Shown: positions 15,842 to 24,815, counted from the stretch's first letter. The stretch is 64,000 nt of DNA from Sporosarcina sp. FSL W7-1349 (GCF_038003045.1 NZ_JBBOOK010000002.1:186001-250000); one strand, 5' to 3'. Numbers and translations: made by a program. The notes: generated by a model from the sequence alone, not told the origin.

Positions 15842-16753
15842 TTAACTAGATACAAACGGGTGGATTATCTGTTTAATCGTATCCGCTGACCATTGAAGAG
15901 CAAGCTTTTCCTCATTTGTCAATTGCCACTCTGGAATAGAGACGGTACCATTTTGATCAACGACAACCGGGACTCCCATGCTTATTTCGAAAATCCCATA
16001 TTCTCCATCTAGAATTGCAGACCCTATCGTCTTCATCTTTTCATTGTTTGTAATGCCGTCTACAATTTTTCCAATACCGGCAGCAGTGGCCCAACCTGTA
16101 GTTCGGTCAATATTCAGACTATTAAATTCGGTGAACCAATTGCTTACCTTTTCTCGAACAGCCTGCTGCACTTGAGAATTTATCGATACTTTTTCATCAT
16201 TTATTCGAACTTGACTAAAAAGCGGAACTTGGGTTCTTCCATGTTCTCCGATAACAGGGCTAAACACTTTTTCAGCACTATCGATTTTCATGATAGTCCG
16301 AATAGAATGTTCAAACCTTCGTGAATCATTCAACGTATAACCAAGCAATTGACTTTTTTTGAATTTAAATTCGCGATACAAAAAATAGTTAAGAGCATCC
16401 ACTGGATTGGATACCGTCAGTATGAAAGCGCTTTCACAGTATCGTTTAATCTGTTTACCGAATTCACGAAATAACGAAATGTTTCCCTCTAAAAATTCGT
16501 TTCTCGAAGTAACATCATTTCGATTGGGTACTCCTGCAGTAATTATTATAATTTGTGATTCTGCCAGATCCTCATAATTCCCTTTATAAATCTTTTTTTC
16601 AGGATAGGTGTTTTGAAAATCCATAATATGATTAGTGACTAACATATCATTTATATCTAGTAGGCATATTTCTTGCACTTGTTCATTTTGTCCTAGTCGA
16701 AAAGCGGTTGCCGAGCCTAATGTGCCTGCGCCGCCAATAATAGATATTTTCAT
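15842..16753 (-). CDS. Lactate/malate dehydrogenase-family enzyme (candidate L-2-hydroxyacid dehydrogenase)
   Basis: A 303-aa NAD-dependent 2-hydroxyacid dehydrogenase. The Rossmann fingerprint is GAGTLG (8-13) and Asp33 follows as the usual NAD selector. AGVPN (74-78), SNPVD (115-119) and catalytic Asp143, Arg146 and His171 (GEHG) are intact. The substrate loop (NRNDVTSRNEFLEGN) matches neither the lactate Gln nor the malate Arg pattern cleanly, so the substrate side chain is probably different. In this operon I infer oxidation of an L-2-hydroxyacid, perhaps L-mandelate-like, to the 2-oxoacid used by the decarboxylase. A perfect cre palindrome lies inside the coding region. A 130-bp gap with a hairpin separates it from the aldehyde dehydrogenase. 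Confidence 0.85.
   Translation of the reverse strand: MKISIIGGAGTLGSATAFRLGQNEQVQEICLLDINDMLVTNHIMDFQNTYPEKKIYKGNYEDLAESQIIIITAGVPNRNDVTSRNEFLEGNISLFREFGKQIKRYCESAFILTVSNPVDALNYFLYREFKFKKSQLLGYTLNDSRRFEHSIRTIMKIDSAEKVFSPVIGEHGRTQVPLFSQVRINDEKVSINSQVQQAVREKVSNWFTEFNSLNIDRTTGWATAAGIGKIVDGITNNEKMKTIGSAILDGEYGIFEISMGVPVVVDQNGTVSIPEWQLTNEEKLALQWSADTIKQIIHPFVSS
16423..16436. promoter_or_regulatory. Perfect palindromic cre (CcpA) site inside the dehydrogenase gene
   Basis: TGAAAGCGCTTTCA is a complete palindrome and matches the CcpA consensus at every position. It lies about 320 bp into the dehydrogenase coding sequence, where a bound CcpA could block elongation into the downstream genes. Confidence 0.65.
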
Positions 16754-16773
16754 GCTTGACTCCCTTCAACACG

Positions 16774-16805
16774 GATTGCTAACCTAATTTTCCAGGTTAG
16801 CAATC
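16774..16805 (-). other. 12-bp perfect hairpin in the operon gap
   Basis: GATTGCTAACCT (16774-16785) pairs with AGGTTAGCAATC (16794-16805), loop of eight. No T-run follows, so it is more likely an mRNA processing or stabilising structure between the aldehyde dehydrogenase and LDH-type genes than a terminator. Confidence 0.6.
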
Positions 16806-16882
16806 TATCTTCAATTGAGTATCTCTGAATCTTTATATCTAAGAAACGAACGTTTGCCAAACCTCAATCCACCCAGTTCATT

Positions 16883-18376
16883 TTAGAATGGAAAATCTCT
16901 AAATTTCGTCTGAACAGAAATCCATTTCATCGTTGTATATTCATCAATCACCCATGGATTCCCGAATCTCCCCATCCCACTTGCTTTCGTACCCCCGAAA
17001 GGAATATTGGGCGCATCATTTACCGTTTGATCATTGACATGCGTCATTCCCGAATCGATAGCTAAGGCATACTTTTCCCCTTTTTCCAAGTCACTTGTGA
17101 AAATTGCCGAACTTAGCCCATGATCTGTCTCATTTGCCAATTTCACTGCCTCATCATCTGTTTCAGCCCTAATAATTAAAGCGATGGGTCCAAATAGTTC
17201 AGATTGTGCTACCTTACTGTCGTTCTTCACATTTGTAATAATGGAAGGCGTCAAGACATTCCCCTCTCGCTTTCCTTCAAGCACCATTGTTGCCCCTTCT
17301 TGTTTCGCCAAATCGATGAATCCGATTGCTTTTTGAAGTTGTTGCTCATTAACAAGCGGCCCAATGACCGTATTAGGATCTTGTGGGTCTCCATAAGCTA
17401 AACCTTTCACTTTATCTGTAAATTTCGCCACGAACTCATCATGTATATTTTTGTGAACAATAATGCGATTAATTATCATACAAATTTGGCCTTGATGAAT
17501 GAACTTGCCAAAGATGGCTGCATTTACTGCTTGGTCAATATCTGCATCGGATAATACAACGAACGGGCTATTCCCGCCTAATTCAAGTGAAACTCTCTTA
17601 AAGTTTTTACCTGCAATCGAACCGATATGACGACCAACTGCTGTTGAACCTGTAAAGCTGATCGAACGAGGAATTGGATTTGTTAACATCTCATCCCCAA
17701 TTTCTTCAATATCGGTTAACAGCATATTAAATACCCCTGCTGGAAGACCGGCATACTCAAATGCTTTTGCCAGGATGACTCCCCCTACAAGCCCCACTTG
17801 AATATCCGGCTTATGAACAACCGCGTTTCCGAGCGCAATAGCAGGTATTATGGAGCGCATAGATAAATTGACTGGAAAATTGAATGGTGAAATGGAGGAA
17901 ATTACACCTAATGGCAGTCGATAAATTTTATTCACTTTTCCTTCAGGTCCACCAGGGACTTCATTCACTTTTCCAAGTTGATCTGTATAATTCAATGCTT
18001 CAAGTAAGACTGCCATCGCAAGGCCATGTTCAATATTTGCTTTTAAAAGCGTTCCTCCTGTCTCCCGACTAATCAGCTGCACAATTTCCTCGCGATGCTC
18101 TGTCAAGTACTCTGAGGCTTTTTTAATTACTTCGTTACGCTCTTCAACAGAAGACTTTGCCCACTCCTTTTGCGCTTCTTCTGCCACTTCAAAAGCCCGG
18201 ACGGTTTGTTCTTTCGACGCTAACTGGGTTTCAGCAATGATTGATCGGTCATAGGGATTTAGATCTTTGTAAATCCGATTACTCTTCCCCTCAACCCATT
18301 CTCCGTTAATGAAGCTTTTCCCCTCGACTACTTCCCCGTTCAGATAGCTTTTCGTAATTGTCTCAGACTGTTGCAT
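16883..18376 (-). CDS. NAD(P)-dependent aldehyde dehydrogenase, YfmT/benzaldehyde-type
   Basis: A 497-aa aldehyde dehydrogenase. SPFNFPVNLSMRSIIPAIALGN marks the nucleotide-binding domain. FTGSTAVGRHIGS, LELGGNSPF (general-base Glu) and GQIC with catalytic Cys299 are intact, followed by ELFGPI and NDQTVNDAPNIPFGG. It is most like the benzaldehyde/vanillin dehydrogenase group and close to the paralogue at 26396-27853; both end in a PF tail. It should oxidise the aldehyde made by the decarboxylase to a carboxylate. Its start overlaps the decarboxylase end by 14 bp, so the two are translationally linked. Confidence 0.9.
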   Translation of the reverse strand: MQQSETITKSYLNGEVVEGKSFINGEWVEGKSNRIYKDLNPYDRSIIAETQLASKEQTVRAFEVAEEAQKEWAKSSVEERNEVIKKASEYLTEHREEIVQLISRETGGTLLKANIEHGLAMAVLLEALNYTDQLGKVNEVPGGPEGKVNKIYRLPLGVISSISPFNFPVNLSMRSIIPAIALGNAVVHKPDIQVGLVGGVILAKAFEYAGLPAGVFNMLLTDIEEIGDEMLTNPIPRSISFTGSTAVGRHIGSIAGKNFKRVSLELGGNSPFVVLSDADIDQAVNAAIFGKFIHQGQICMIINRIIVHKNIHDEFVAKFTDKVKGLAYGDPQDPNTVIGPLVNEQQLQKAIGFIDLAKQEGATMVLEGKREGNVLTPSIITNVKNDSKVAQSELFGPIALIIRAETDDEAVKLANETDHGLSSAIFTSDLEKGEKYALAIDSGMTHVNDQTVNDAPNIPFGGTKASGMGRFGNPWVIDEYTTMKWISVQTKFRDFPF

Positions 18377-20126
18377 GCTCTTTCCCCGCCTTCATATTAT
18401 TTTCTTCTTGAATCGATGGTAAGTAAACATCAACTACCGCAGAACGACCCGATTTGACGGCTGCGAAAGCTTCTCTTAACACCTCTTTCACATCCGCAGG
18501 ATTTTCTACTTTTCTTGCATAGGCGCCTCCTGCTGCTTCTGCCACTTTTGATAAGTCTGCATGTGGAGTGAAATCTACATAAAACTCATTCTCTTCATTT
18601 GCCACTCCGTCTGGATGGACACCAAGTGTTGATAGTTTTGGCGATTTCCAACCTCTATTATTATAAATAACCGTTAAAAATGGAGCGTTATATTTTCTAG
18701 ATAACCAGTGGACACTAGAAGGAACGCTGAACATATAAGAGCCGTCTCCAGTAATACATACAACCGTTTTGGAAAGATCTGCGAGTTTTGCCCCAACGGC
18801 CGCGCCCCCGTTCCAACCAAGGCCACCGGCACCACTTCCTAGAATCGAACCTGGAACCGTTCTCTTCAAATGCGTGTAGGAGGTTTGGTAATTGGAAATT
18901 CCCTCATTTACAATAATTGTGTTTTCATCACATAACTCGCGGATACATGCCGTAACATATTCCGCTGTAATTCTATCTTCTAAAAACCCTTCTGCTTGCT
19001 CCCATTTGGTACGTTGCTTGTTATGGTACGCTTCTATCTTCTCCCGGCGTTTATCCACTTCTGCCTTCGGGATGTCTACTGTTGCAATCTTTGCATTGAT
19101 TTGCTGAAGTGCAGTTTCTGCATCAGCTTCAAAGAAACGTTTGGAAGGGATATACCATAGCGGCATGCCTTCTTTCAGAGGATCTTCATCAATATAGTAG
19201 ACAATACAGTCTTCAGAAGGCTTATTAAACAACGGAATCCAGGGCACGTCGCTGTCAATAACGATAATGAGATCTGCTTCCTCAATCAAGTCATTTTGTT
19301 CTGGGCTGTTCCACTGATACCCGCAATGAAGTTTGTTCGTAGATGGGAAATTCATATGGTTAGGGACAGATTCTATAACTGGAATGGCAAATGCTTCACA
19401 AAACTTCACCAATTCCCCCACTGCTGCTTTATTTTTTCCTAGATATGATGTAATAACGAGTGGATTTTTTGCTTTTTGTAAGTCGCTTATCAGTAGATCA
19501 AGTTCTTTGGGTGCTATGGCCGGTGCGGAGATTGGTTGCCATTGTTCTGTATTAATTTCAACTCTGGTTGTTGTCTCCTCCATCACTTCCCGTGCTCCCA
19601 TTAGATAGACAGGACCTTTTGGGCTGCTATTGGCGATTTGTAATGCACGATGAACCAACTGCTTCACATTTGTCCCCGTACGAATTTCATTATCATACTT
19701 CATGTAACCCCTTACAATTCCTCGTTGATCGGGTACATCCTGAATCCAATGAATAAATTCATTCCTACTTCCAAGAAGTTCGCCTTCTTGTGTAAATGGA
19801 GAACTGCCCGCAAATACTAGTACAGGCACCCGTCCTTTCCAAGCATTATGAAGACCAGCCCCCAAGTTTTGAGTTCCACATTCCACATGAACAAAAACAG
19901 CTTGAGGTTTTCCACTTACTTGTGCATAAGCATGAGCTGCACTTAATGCCACCATTTCATGTGGACAGGTAATCACTTTTGGCAGCTCTTTTCCTTCTCG
20001 TTTTGCTATGGCTAGTGCTTCAATTATTCCAGGATGATCACTCCCAAAATTGGAGAATAAATAGGAAACTCCTGCTTCGTGCAAGGCCTCTAACAAAGCC
20101 ATACTAGTTGTGTATTTAATTTCCAA
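18363..20126 (-). CDS. ThDP-dependent 2-oxoacid decarboxylase, benzoylformate-decarboxylase-like
   Basis: A 587-aa enzyme of the ThDP family that contains acetolactate synthase and benzoylformate decarboxylase. Glu57 (CPHE) is the cofactor-activating acid. GDGSYMF (from 460) to NN (490-491) is the ThDP-Mg motif. Two active-site residues of Pseudomonas benzoylformate decarboxylase have counterparts: Ser29 (NFGSDHP, like NPGSNEL) and His80 (FVHVECGTQN, like LHSAAGTGN). Acetolactate synthases lack that His. This supports decarboxylation of an aryl 2-oxoacid to an aldehyde, and the next gene is an aldehyde dehydrogenase. It is the first gene of the operon, with a TTG start behind AAGGAGG. A paralogue lies at 47622-49352. 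Confidence 0.85.
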   Translation of the reverse strand: MEIKYTTSMALLEALHEAGVSYLFSNFGSDHPGIIEALAIAKREGKELPKVITCPHEMVALSAAHAYAQVSGKPQAVFVHVECGTQNLGAGLHNAWKGRVPVLVFAGSSPFTQEGELLGSRNEFIHWIQDVPDQRGIVRGYMKYDNEIRTGTNVKQLVHRALQIANSSPKGPVYLMGAREVMEETTTRVEINTEQWQPISAPAIAPKELDLLISDLQKAKNPLVITSYLGKNKAAVGELVKFCEAFAIPVIESVPNHMNFPSTNKLHCGYQWNSPEQNDLIEEADLIIVIDSDVPWIPLFNKPSEDCIVYYIDEDPLKEGMPLWYIPSKRFFEADAETALQQINAKIATVDIPKAEVDKRREKIEAYHNKQRTKWEQAEGFLEDRITAEYVTACIRELCDENTIIVNEGISNYQTSYTHLKRTVPGSILGSGAGGLGWNGGAAVGAKLADLSKTVVCITGDGSYMFSVPSSVHWLSRKYNAPFLTVIYNNRGWKSPKLSTLGVHPDGVANEENEFYVDFTPHADLSKVAEAAGGAYARKVENPADVKEVLREAFAAVKSGRSAVVDVYLPSIQEENNMKAGKEHATV

Positions 20127-20195
20127 AGAATTTTAGCCTCCTTGAATTTTACATCTCTAATTATTGAGAAATGTATGAATTATCTTGTTGTAAGA

Positions 20196-20231
20196 ATTGT
20201 ATTACAGAGATTAGAATAGTACAATACTATT
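20196..20231. promoter_or_regulatory. Divergent overlapping promoters with LysR-type box
   Basis: Minus strand: TTGTAC (20219-20224), 17 bp, TACAAT (20196-20201) for the decarboxylase operon. Plus strand: TTACAG (20202-20207), 17 bp, TACTAT (20225-20230) for lysR. AATAGTACAATACTATT (20215-20231) is a perfect 7-3-7 palindrome with a T-N11-A frame that covers the operon -35 and the lysR -10. This is a classic LysR autorepression and activation layout. Confidence 0.75.
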
Positions 20232-20275
20232 ATATCTATTGTTTTAATAGTCTGAGACTATGAAGGAGGAGAAAC

Positions 20276-21157
20276 GTGGAATTACGCCTACTAAATTACT
20301 TTCGTGTTGTATGCGAAGTACTCCATTTCACAAGGGCAGCAGAGAAACTTGGTATTAGCCAGCCTACCCTGAGTCAGCAAATCCGTTTGCTTGAAGACCG
20401 GCTAGATACTACGCTTTTTTTCCGAGTTGGAAAAAGAATTGAATTAACGCCTGCCGGGGTTATTCTTCTTGAACATGTAAACCAAATTTTTCTGGAGATT
20501 GATTGTGCAAGTGAAAAAATTGAAGAGTTAAAAGGGTTACACCGTGGACAATTGCGAATTGGATCGTCCGGCAATCACTTTTTATATTCTCCTCTTCTAT
20601 CCTTTCACGAAAAATATCCAAAGATAAAACTATCAGTATTTGATTTTACCTCTGAAGAAATTGTTCAAAAAGTGCTTAACTCTGAGCTGGATATTGGCGC
20701 AATTTTTTTACCCGTTTATCACGAACAGCTACAAACGATCCCACTATTTTCTTCTAAACTTTCTGTAGCTGTTTCGTATATTCATCCGTTCTCCAATAGA
20801 GATAGTATTTACATGCACGAATTGCAATTACACCCTCTCTTTTTATTGCCTAAACATTATTTGTTGCGTCAAACTATCGACAAGCATTGTTTAGAATTAG
20901 GGTTTACTTTAAATCCCATAGTTGAATTATCCGATATATACTCATTAATAAGGATGACCCAACTACATAATGGGATCACGATAGTACCGGAAATCTACGC
21001 AAAGGATGTCGCAGATCTTCCAATTAAACTACTGAATATAGTAGATTCACTGCCAACAAATGAAGTAGGCCTTATTTTTCGAAAAGGAAATTTTACTTCG
21101 TCGGCAGTCCAAGCGTTTATTGACCATTTAACAAATCATTATAATGTGAATAAATAG
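20276..21157 (+). CDS. LysR-family transcriptional regulator
   Basis: A 293-aa regulator with an N-terminal winged helix (MELRLLNYFRVVCEVLHFTRAAEKLGISQPTLSQQIRLLE) and a C-terminal periplasmic-binding-like effector domain starting near residue 90 (GQLRIGSSGN). GTG start behind AAGGAGGAG. It is divergent from the catabolic operon and shares a 150-bp control region with a T-N11-A palindrome, so it probably activates the operon in response to a pathway compound, such as a 2-oxoacid or 2-hydroxyacid, and represses itself. Confidence 0.92.
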   Translation: MELRLLNYFRVVCEVLHFTRAAEKLGISQPTLSQQIRLLEDRLDTTLFFRVGKRIELTPAGVILLEHVNQIFLEIDCASEKIEELKGLHRGQLRIGSSGNHFLYSPLLSFHEKYPKIKLSVFDFTSEEIVQKVLNSELDIGAIFLPVYHEQLQTIPLFSSKLSVAVSYIHPFSNRDSIYMHELQLHPLFLLPKHYLLRQTIDKHCLELGFTLNPIVELSDIYSLIRMTQLHNGITIVPEIYAKDVADLPIKLLNIVDSLPTNEVGLIFRKGNFTSSAVQAFIDHLTNHYNVNK

Positions 21158-21310
21158 AGCATTTATCTACAGAACTGCAATAGTTTTTCTTTTTCACTTT
21201 CAGCTTCTCCTCACCTTTAAGCTCACATTTTGATATACATCTTCGTGTATCCTCTTGGCATTAGGGTAAGGATATAATCAAGACGACTCGTATTAAAAGG
21301 AGGAGTTAAG

Positions 21311-22555
21311 TTGAAAAAGCTATGGAATACTTACTTGCATACTTCTCTGATCGTCAAAATTACAGTTGCCCTTGTTCTCGGGGTCTTGGCGGGCTTTGTT
21401 ATGGGTGAGCAGGCTTCGGTATTGGCGCCGTTCGGTGATTTGCTGATTCGCTTGCTGACATTTCTCATCATCCCACTCATTCTGTTCACGCTCATTGTCG
21501 GGATCAATCAGACGAATATCGGAAACTTGGGACGGATGGGCGGTAAGGTATTCACTTATTACACATTGAGCTCAGCGATCGCTATTGTCGTTGGTCTTCT
21601 CATTGCAAGCCTATTTCATCCGGGGACGGGGATGCAGCTGGAAGGCACGGAGCAAGTTGATGTCCCGGAGCATCCCGATGTAATTAGCGTCTTGCTTAAC
21701 ATTGTGCCGTCGAATATCTTTTCCGCTTTTACGGAGCTCAATCTGCTCGGCATCATCTTCACAGCGCTGGCTTTCGGAATTGCAATTTCCGCCATGCGGT
21801 CTTCCGAGCCATTCAAGGAGCTCGGGGAAAGTTTATTCACAACTATTACGGCGTTGAATGAAGCGTCTTTACTCATTTTAAGAGCGATTTTACAATACGT
21901 GCCGATTGGCATCTTCGCCATTATGGCAAAGACGGTCGGAAGCCAAGGGTTGGATACGCTCGCCTCCCTCGGTGGCATGATCGGGGTTTTTTATCTTGCC
22001 TTGATTGCCCATTTTCTGTTGTATATCGTTCTTATGCTGCTGTTCGGCGTCAAGCTTGGCCCGTTTTTCAAATACGGACGCACGCCGATTGTCACCGCCT
22101 TTGTCACCCAGAGCAGTGCAGGGACGTTGCCTTTGTCGTTGAACGCGGCGGAACAGATGAAAATTTCCAACAGTCTCTATAGTTTCAGTCTACCGCTCGG
22201 AGCGACCATCAATATGGACGGGGCCGCCATCCGGATTGCGGTTTCTGCCGTGTTTGCCGCGAATATCGCCGGCACCCCGCTAAGTTTTACGGATATGCTG
22301 ATGGTCGTACTCGTCGGAACGCTCGCCTCAATCGGCACGGCGGGAGTCCCGGGAGCAGGAATCGTCATGATCGCCACCGTGTTCGCCCAACTTGGACTGC
22401 CTATGGAAGCTGTCGCTTTATTGACCGCGATTGACGCATTGATCGGCATGGGCGCCACTGCTTTGAACGTGACCGGTGATTTGGTCGGAACGAGTCTCAT
22501 TGATCAACATGAAAAAAGACGTGCCATAAAGAAAGAGAAAAAGGCAATCCGGTAA
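21311..22555 (+). CDS. Dicarboxylate/amino acid:cation symporter (DAACS, GltP/DctA-type)
   Basis: A 414-aa secondary carrier of the DAACS fold with about eight membrane helices and two re-entrant loops. The hallmark motifs are present: QSSAGTLPLSLN (HP1 Ser-rich tip) and PLGATINMDGAA (TM7), followed by GTAGVPGAG (HP2) and ALNVTGDLVGT (TM8). It takes up C4-dicarboxylates, glutamate or related acids with Na+ or H+. TTG start behind AAAAGGAGGAG. It follows lysR by about 150 bp in the same direction, but the base composition is visibly more GC-rich than the lysR cluster, so it is probably an older resident gene. Confidence 0.92.
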   Translation: MKKLWNTYLHTSLIVKITVALVLGVLAGFVMGEQASVLAPFGDLLIRLLTFLIIPLILFTLIVGINQTNIGNLGRMGGKVFTYYTLSSAIAIVVGLLIASLFHPGTGMQLEGTEQVDVPEHPDVISVLLNIVPSNIFSAFTELNLLGIIFTALAFGIAISAMRSSEPFKELGESLFTTITALNEASLLILRAILQYVPIGIFAIMAKTVGSQGLDTLASLGGMIGVFYLALIAHFLLYIVLMLLFGVKLGPFFKYGRTPIVTAFVTQSSAGTLPLSLNAAEQMKISNSLYSFSLPLGATINMDGAAIRIAVSAVFAANIAGTPLSFTDMLMVVLVGTLASIGTAGVPGAGIVMIATVFAQLGLPMEAVALLTAIDALIGMGATALNVTGDLVGTSLIDQHEKRRAIKKEKKAIR

Positions 22556-22570
22556 TTGGACGGATTGCCT
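22542..22570. terminator. Bidirectional terminator
   Basis: AGGCAATCCG (22542-22551) pairs with CGGATTGCCT (22561-22570). The stem overlaps the symporter stop and carries T residues on the minus side, so it probably serves both convergent genes. Confidence 0.7.
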
Positions 22571-22571
22571 G

Positions 22572-23289
22572 TTATCTTTCCGGTTCCCTCCCTGCCTCCT
22601 GTATCGCAGCCACTTCCCTTTCCAACAGAGACTTCATTTCATCGGAAACTATTGCATAGTTGTTGATGATTCCTGATTCCGGCGTATAAGTCAAACGGAT
22701 TGTCGTGCTGTCCTTTAAACGGATTTGAAAAAACAAGCGGGTTTGCGCATTCTGATCACGCAGCGAAGAGTCATATGGCAAGGCAAGGAGTTCTGTTATC
22801 AATTCCTTCGTTGAAGTCTGGGACAATTGTCCAAGTTCAGACCTATCCTTATTGCTAACCAAGGCAATGCTATCTACGTGATTTTCAATATCCAGAAAGT
22901 CACCGATTGTCTGTGCCGAGGTAGGTTCCTTAACTTCGTATATGTCGCCGTCTGCCAAAAGCCGGAATGCCGGACTGTAGCCTTCCAGTTCATACACGCT
23001 CGTTCCAATAGGCAAATAGGCGGCATCACCATTTTCCAGCATATGCCCGGCATCTGCGTGCTCATCTAGCATGAATTGCACTTCCCCAAGCTTTTTGCCT
23101 GGGGTCCATTGCCTCTCCAGTGAGGCGGCTTGCTTGCCAATTCTTCTCATATATGGCCCCTTCCCATTGTATGAAATCAACCCAGTCAATTGCGGACTTT
23201 GGGGAGGAATCCTCACTTAAACCAGTTCGAGTATCGTTCTGTGTACACCCCGCAACAAATAACATTGCAATGAAAACCCATTTCCTCAA
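22572..23289 (-). pseudogene. Frameshifted lipoprotein gene
   Basis: Two frames make up one gene. The first (23289 to about 23100) begins with a TTG behind AAAAGGAG and encodes a lipoprotein signal MRKWVFIAMLFVAGC and a mature part through DFIQWEGAIYEKNWQ. The second (from about 23100 to 22572) carries the rest: KKLGEVQFMLDEHA, NGDAAYLPIGTSVYELEGYSP and a C-terminal half of about 130 aa. The frames cross near 23085-23104, where runs of C and A (GGACCCCAGGCAAAAAGCTTGGGG on the minus strand, shown here only as a position) could slip. It is therefore either a recent frameshift mutation or a base-calling error. The intact product would be a secreted lipoprotein of about 240 aa of unknown function. 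Confidence 0.75.
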
Positions 23290-23449
23290 TCTTCATCTCT
23301 CCTTTTCATATAGTAGACCTCCGCAAATTCAAATAGTTACATCATCTTTCACTCTCCCGTTCTCTCTCAAAGAAGTAATGATCTATGGAACAGAGCATGT
23401 GATCCGATCTATGGATGCGAATAATTGGAAAGACTATTCACCGGCATAT

Positions 23450-23493
23450 AAAAAGTAGAGAAGGAATCCCGTTGATTCCATTCTCTACTTTTT
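23450..23493. terminator. Rho-independent terminator
   Basis: AAAAAGTAGAGAA followed by GGAATC (23450-23468) pairs with GATTCC and TTCTCTACTTTTT (23474-23493) with one bulge. T-runs on both strands. It serves the permease gene ending at 23526. A 26-codon plus-strand frame (23378-23458) ends inside the stem but has only a weak ribosome site. Confidence 0.8.
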
Positions 23494-23525
23494 TGATTAC
23501 TGGATTTTCTCCACAATTGCCTTGT

Positions 23526-24815
23526 TTATTCCTTCCCCTTACTTTTTCGAATCAATGCCTGCTCGATCAGGATTGCGACAATTGTCCCGACAATCAATCC
23601 GTTGGAGAGCGTAGCCGCCAGGACTGCGGGCAAATCCGAAAAGCTGGCAGCCGGGACGAACATCATCCCAACTCCGACCATAAGGCCGAATGCAACCGCT
23701 TTTCGCGCTCTCTCCTTCTCCGGGTCTGCATCGAGTTCTTCGAAAGCCATGGAGACCATTTTTGTGAATATGGCAAATGTCACGGCATAGGCAACGGGCG
23801 CCGGCAATGCAGCAAATCCGGACATGATGCTCGGAAAGAATGTAATCAGGATGACGAGGATACTGCCGATCAGGAACGGAAGCCGGGACGCCATTCGCGT
23901 CGTGCCGACAAAGCCGGCCGCCCCTGAGATAGGAACCGGACCGATGGCAGAGAACAGACCCGCGAGAAGATGACTGATGCCTGAAATGAATGAACCCTGC
24001 CGTACCCGATCAGGCGGTTGTATGGAAAAGGAATGCTTCAACATTTGTTCCATGACACGGACAGAAGCAAGAAGATTGGCGATCAGCAGAATCGTGATAA
24101 ACAACGCTGTGACGAAAACGCCGCCGTCCCAGACAGGGGGGCCGAAAACGAACAAGCCAGGCAGTTGAATGATCGGTTTTGACCCTTGAACGAGCGAAGG
24201 GGCTTTACCGATCAATAGGAAGATTCCCCACCCGAACAAGATGGATAGGAGGACTGCGTATTTTGAAATCCAAGGCCGTTTATTCCCCATGGCGAGAAAG
24301 GTGATGAAAAGAACGACCAAGCTGCCCGCCACAATTGCCAAGTCAAGGCGGTCCTCCATCGTTTCGACACCAAGCATCCCTTTCAAAAAGGTCCCGCTTA
24401 ATTGCAAGATGAGCAGCAGTAAGTACGTGAAGGTGATCGCAGGTGTGAATAACCGCTTCATCTTTTCAACAAGCCCCGTAGCCGCGCATAGGATGAACAG
24501 GACGCCGCTGTATAGCATTCCGCTTTGTAAAGCTTGCAGAGCTTCCGTCGTTGTATGGTAAAAGACGCCGACCATTCCCGCGTAGACGACAAAGATGCCC
24601 CACCATAGTCCGGCGGGCCCTTCATTGATCGGCAACCGATGGCCGATCAGCACTTGAAGGAGACCCGCGATGCCGAGAATCAGGATTGTCCGTTGCATGA
24701 AAAGCGACGTATCGATCGGATCCATGCCAAAAATATGCGCGATGGCAATAGGGGCCGCAATGGACGATGCAATCAGGAAGATCGCCCACTGCAGGCCTCC
24801 AGCAAGTTGTTTCAT
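23526..24815 (-). CDS. NCS2-type nucleobase permease, YwdJ-like
   Basis: A 429-aa polytopic protein with about twelve to fourteen hydrophobic segments. The middle part (SGISHLLAGLFSAIGPVPISGAAGFVGTTRMASR) is the characteristic NCS2 xanthine/uracil permease signature region, and AFGLMVGVGMMFVP follows. It should import a purine or pyrimidine base by proton symport. It resembles the YwdJ group of Bacillus, whose substrate is not settled. GGAGG precedes the ATG. No purine riboswitch or PurR box was recognised upstream. It stands as a single gene. Confidence 0.85.
   Translation of the reverse strand: MKQLAGGLQWAIFLIASSIAAPIAIAHIFGMDPIDTSLFMQRTILILGIAGLLQVLIGHRLPINEGPAGLWWGIFVVYAGMVGVFYHTTTEALQALQSGMLYSGVLFILCAATGLVEKMKRLFTPAITFTYLLLLILQLSGTFLKGMLGVETMEDRLDLAIVAGSLVVLFITFLAMGNKRPWISKYAVLLSILFGWGIFLLIGKAPSLVQGSKPIIQLPGLFVFGPPVWDGGVFVTALFITILLIANLLASVRVMEQMLKHSFSIQPPDRVRQGSFISGISHLLAGLFSAIGPVPISGAAGFVGTTRMASRLPFLIGSILVILITFFPSIMSGFAALPAPVAYAVTFAIFTKMVSMAFEELDADPEKERARKAVAFGLMVGVGMMFVPAASFSDLPAVLAATLSNGLIVGTIVAILIEQALIRKSKGKE

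Noticed and set aside
23378..23458. 26-codon plus-strand frame ending inside a terminator
   Set aside because: Possible small peptide, but the ribosome site is weak and there is no sign of conservation.
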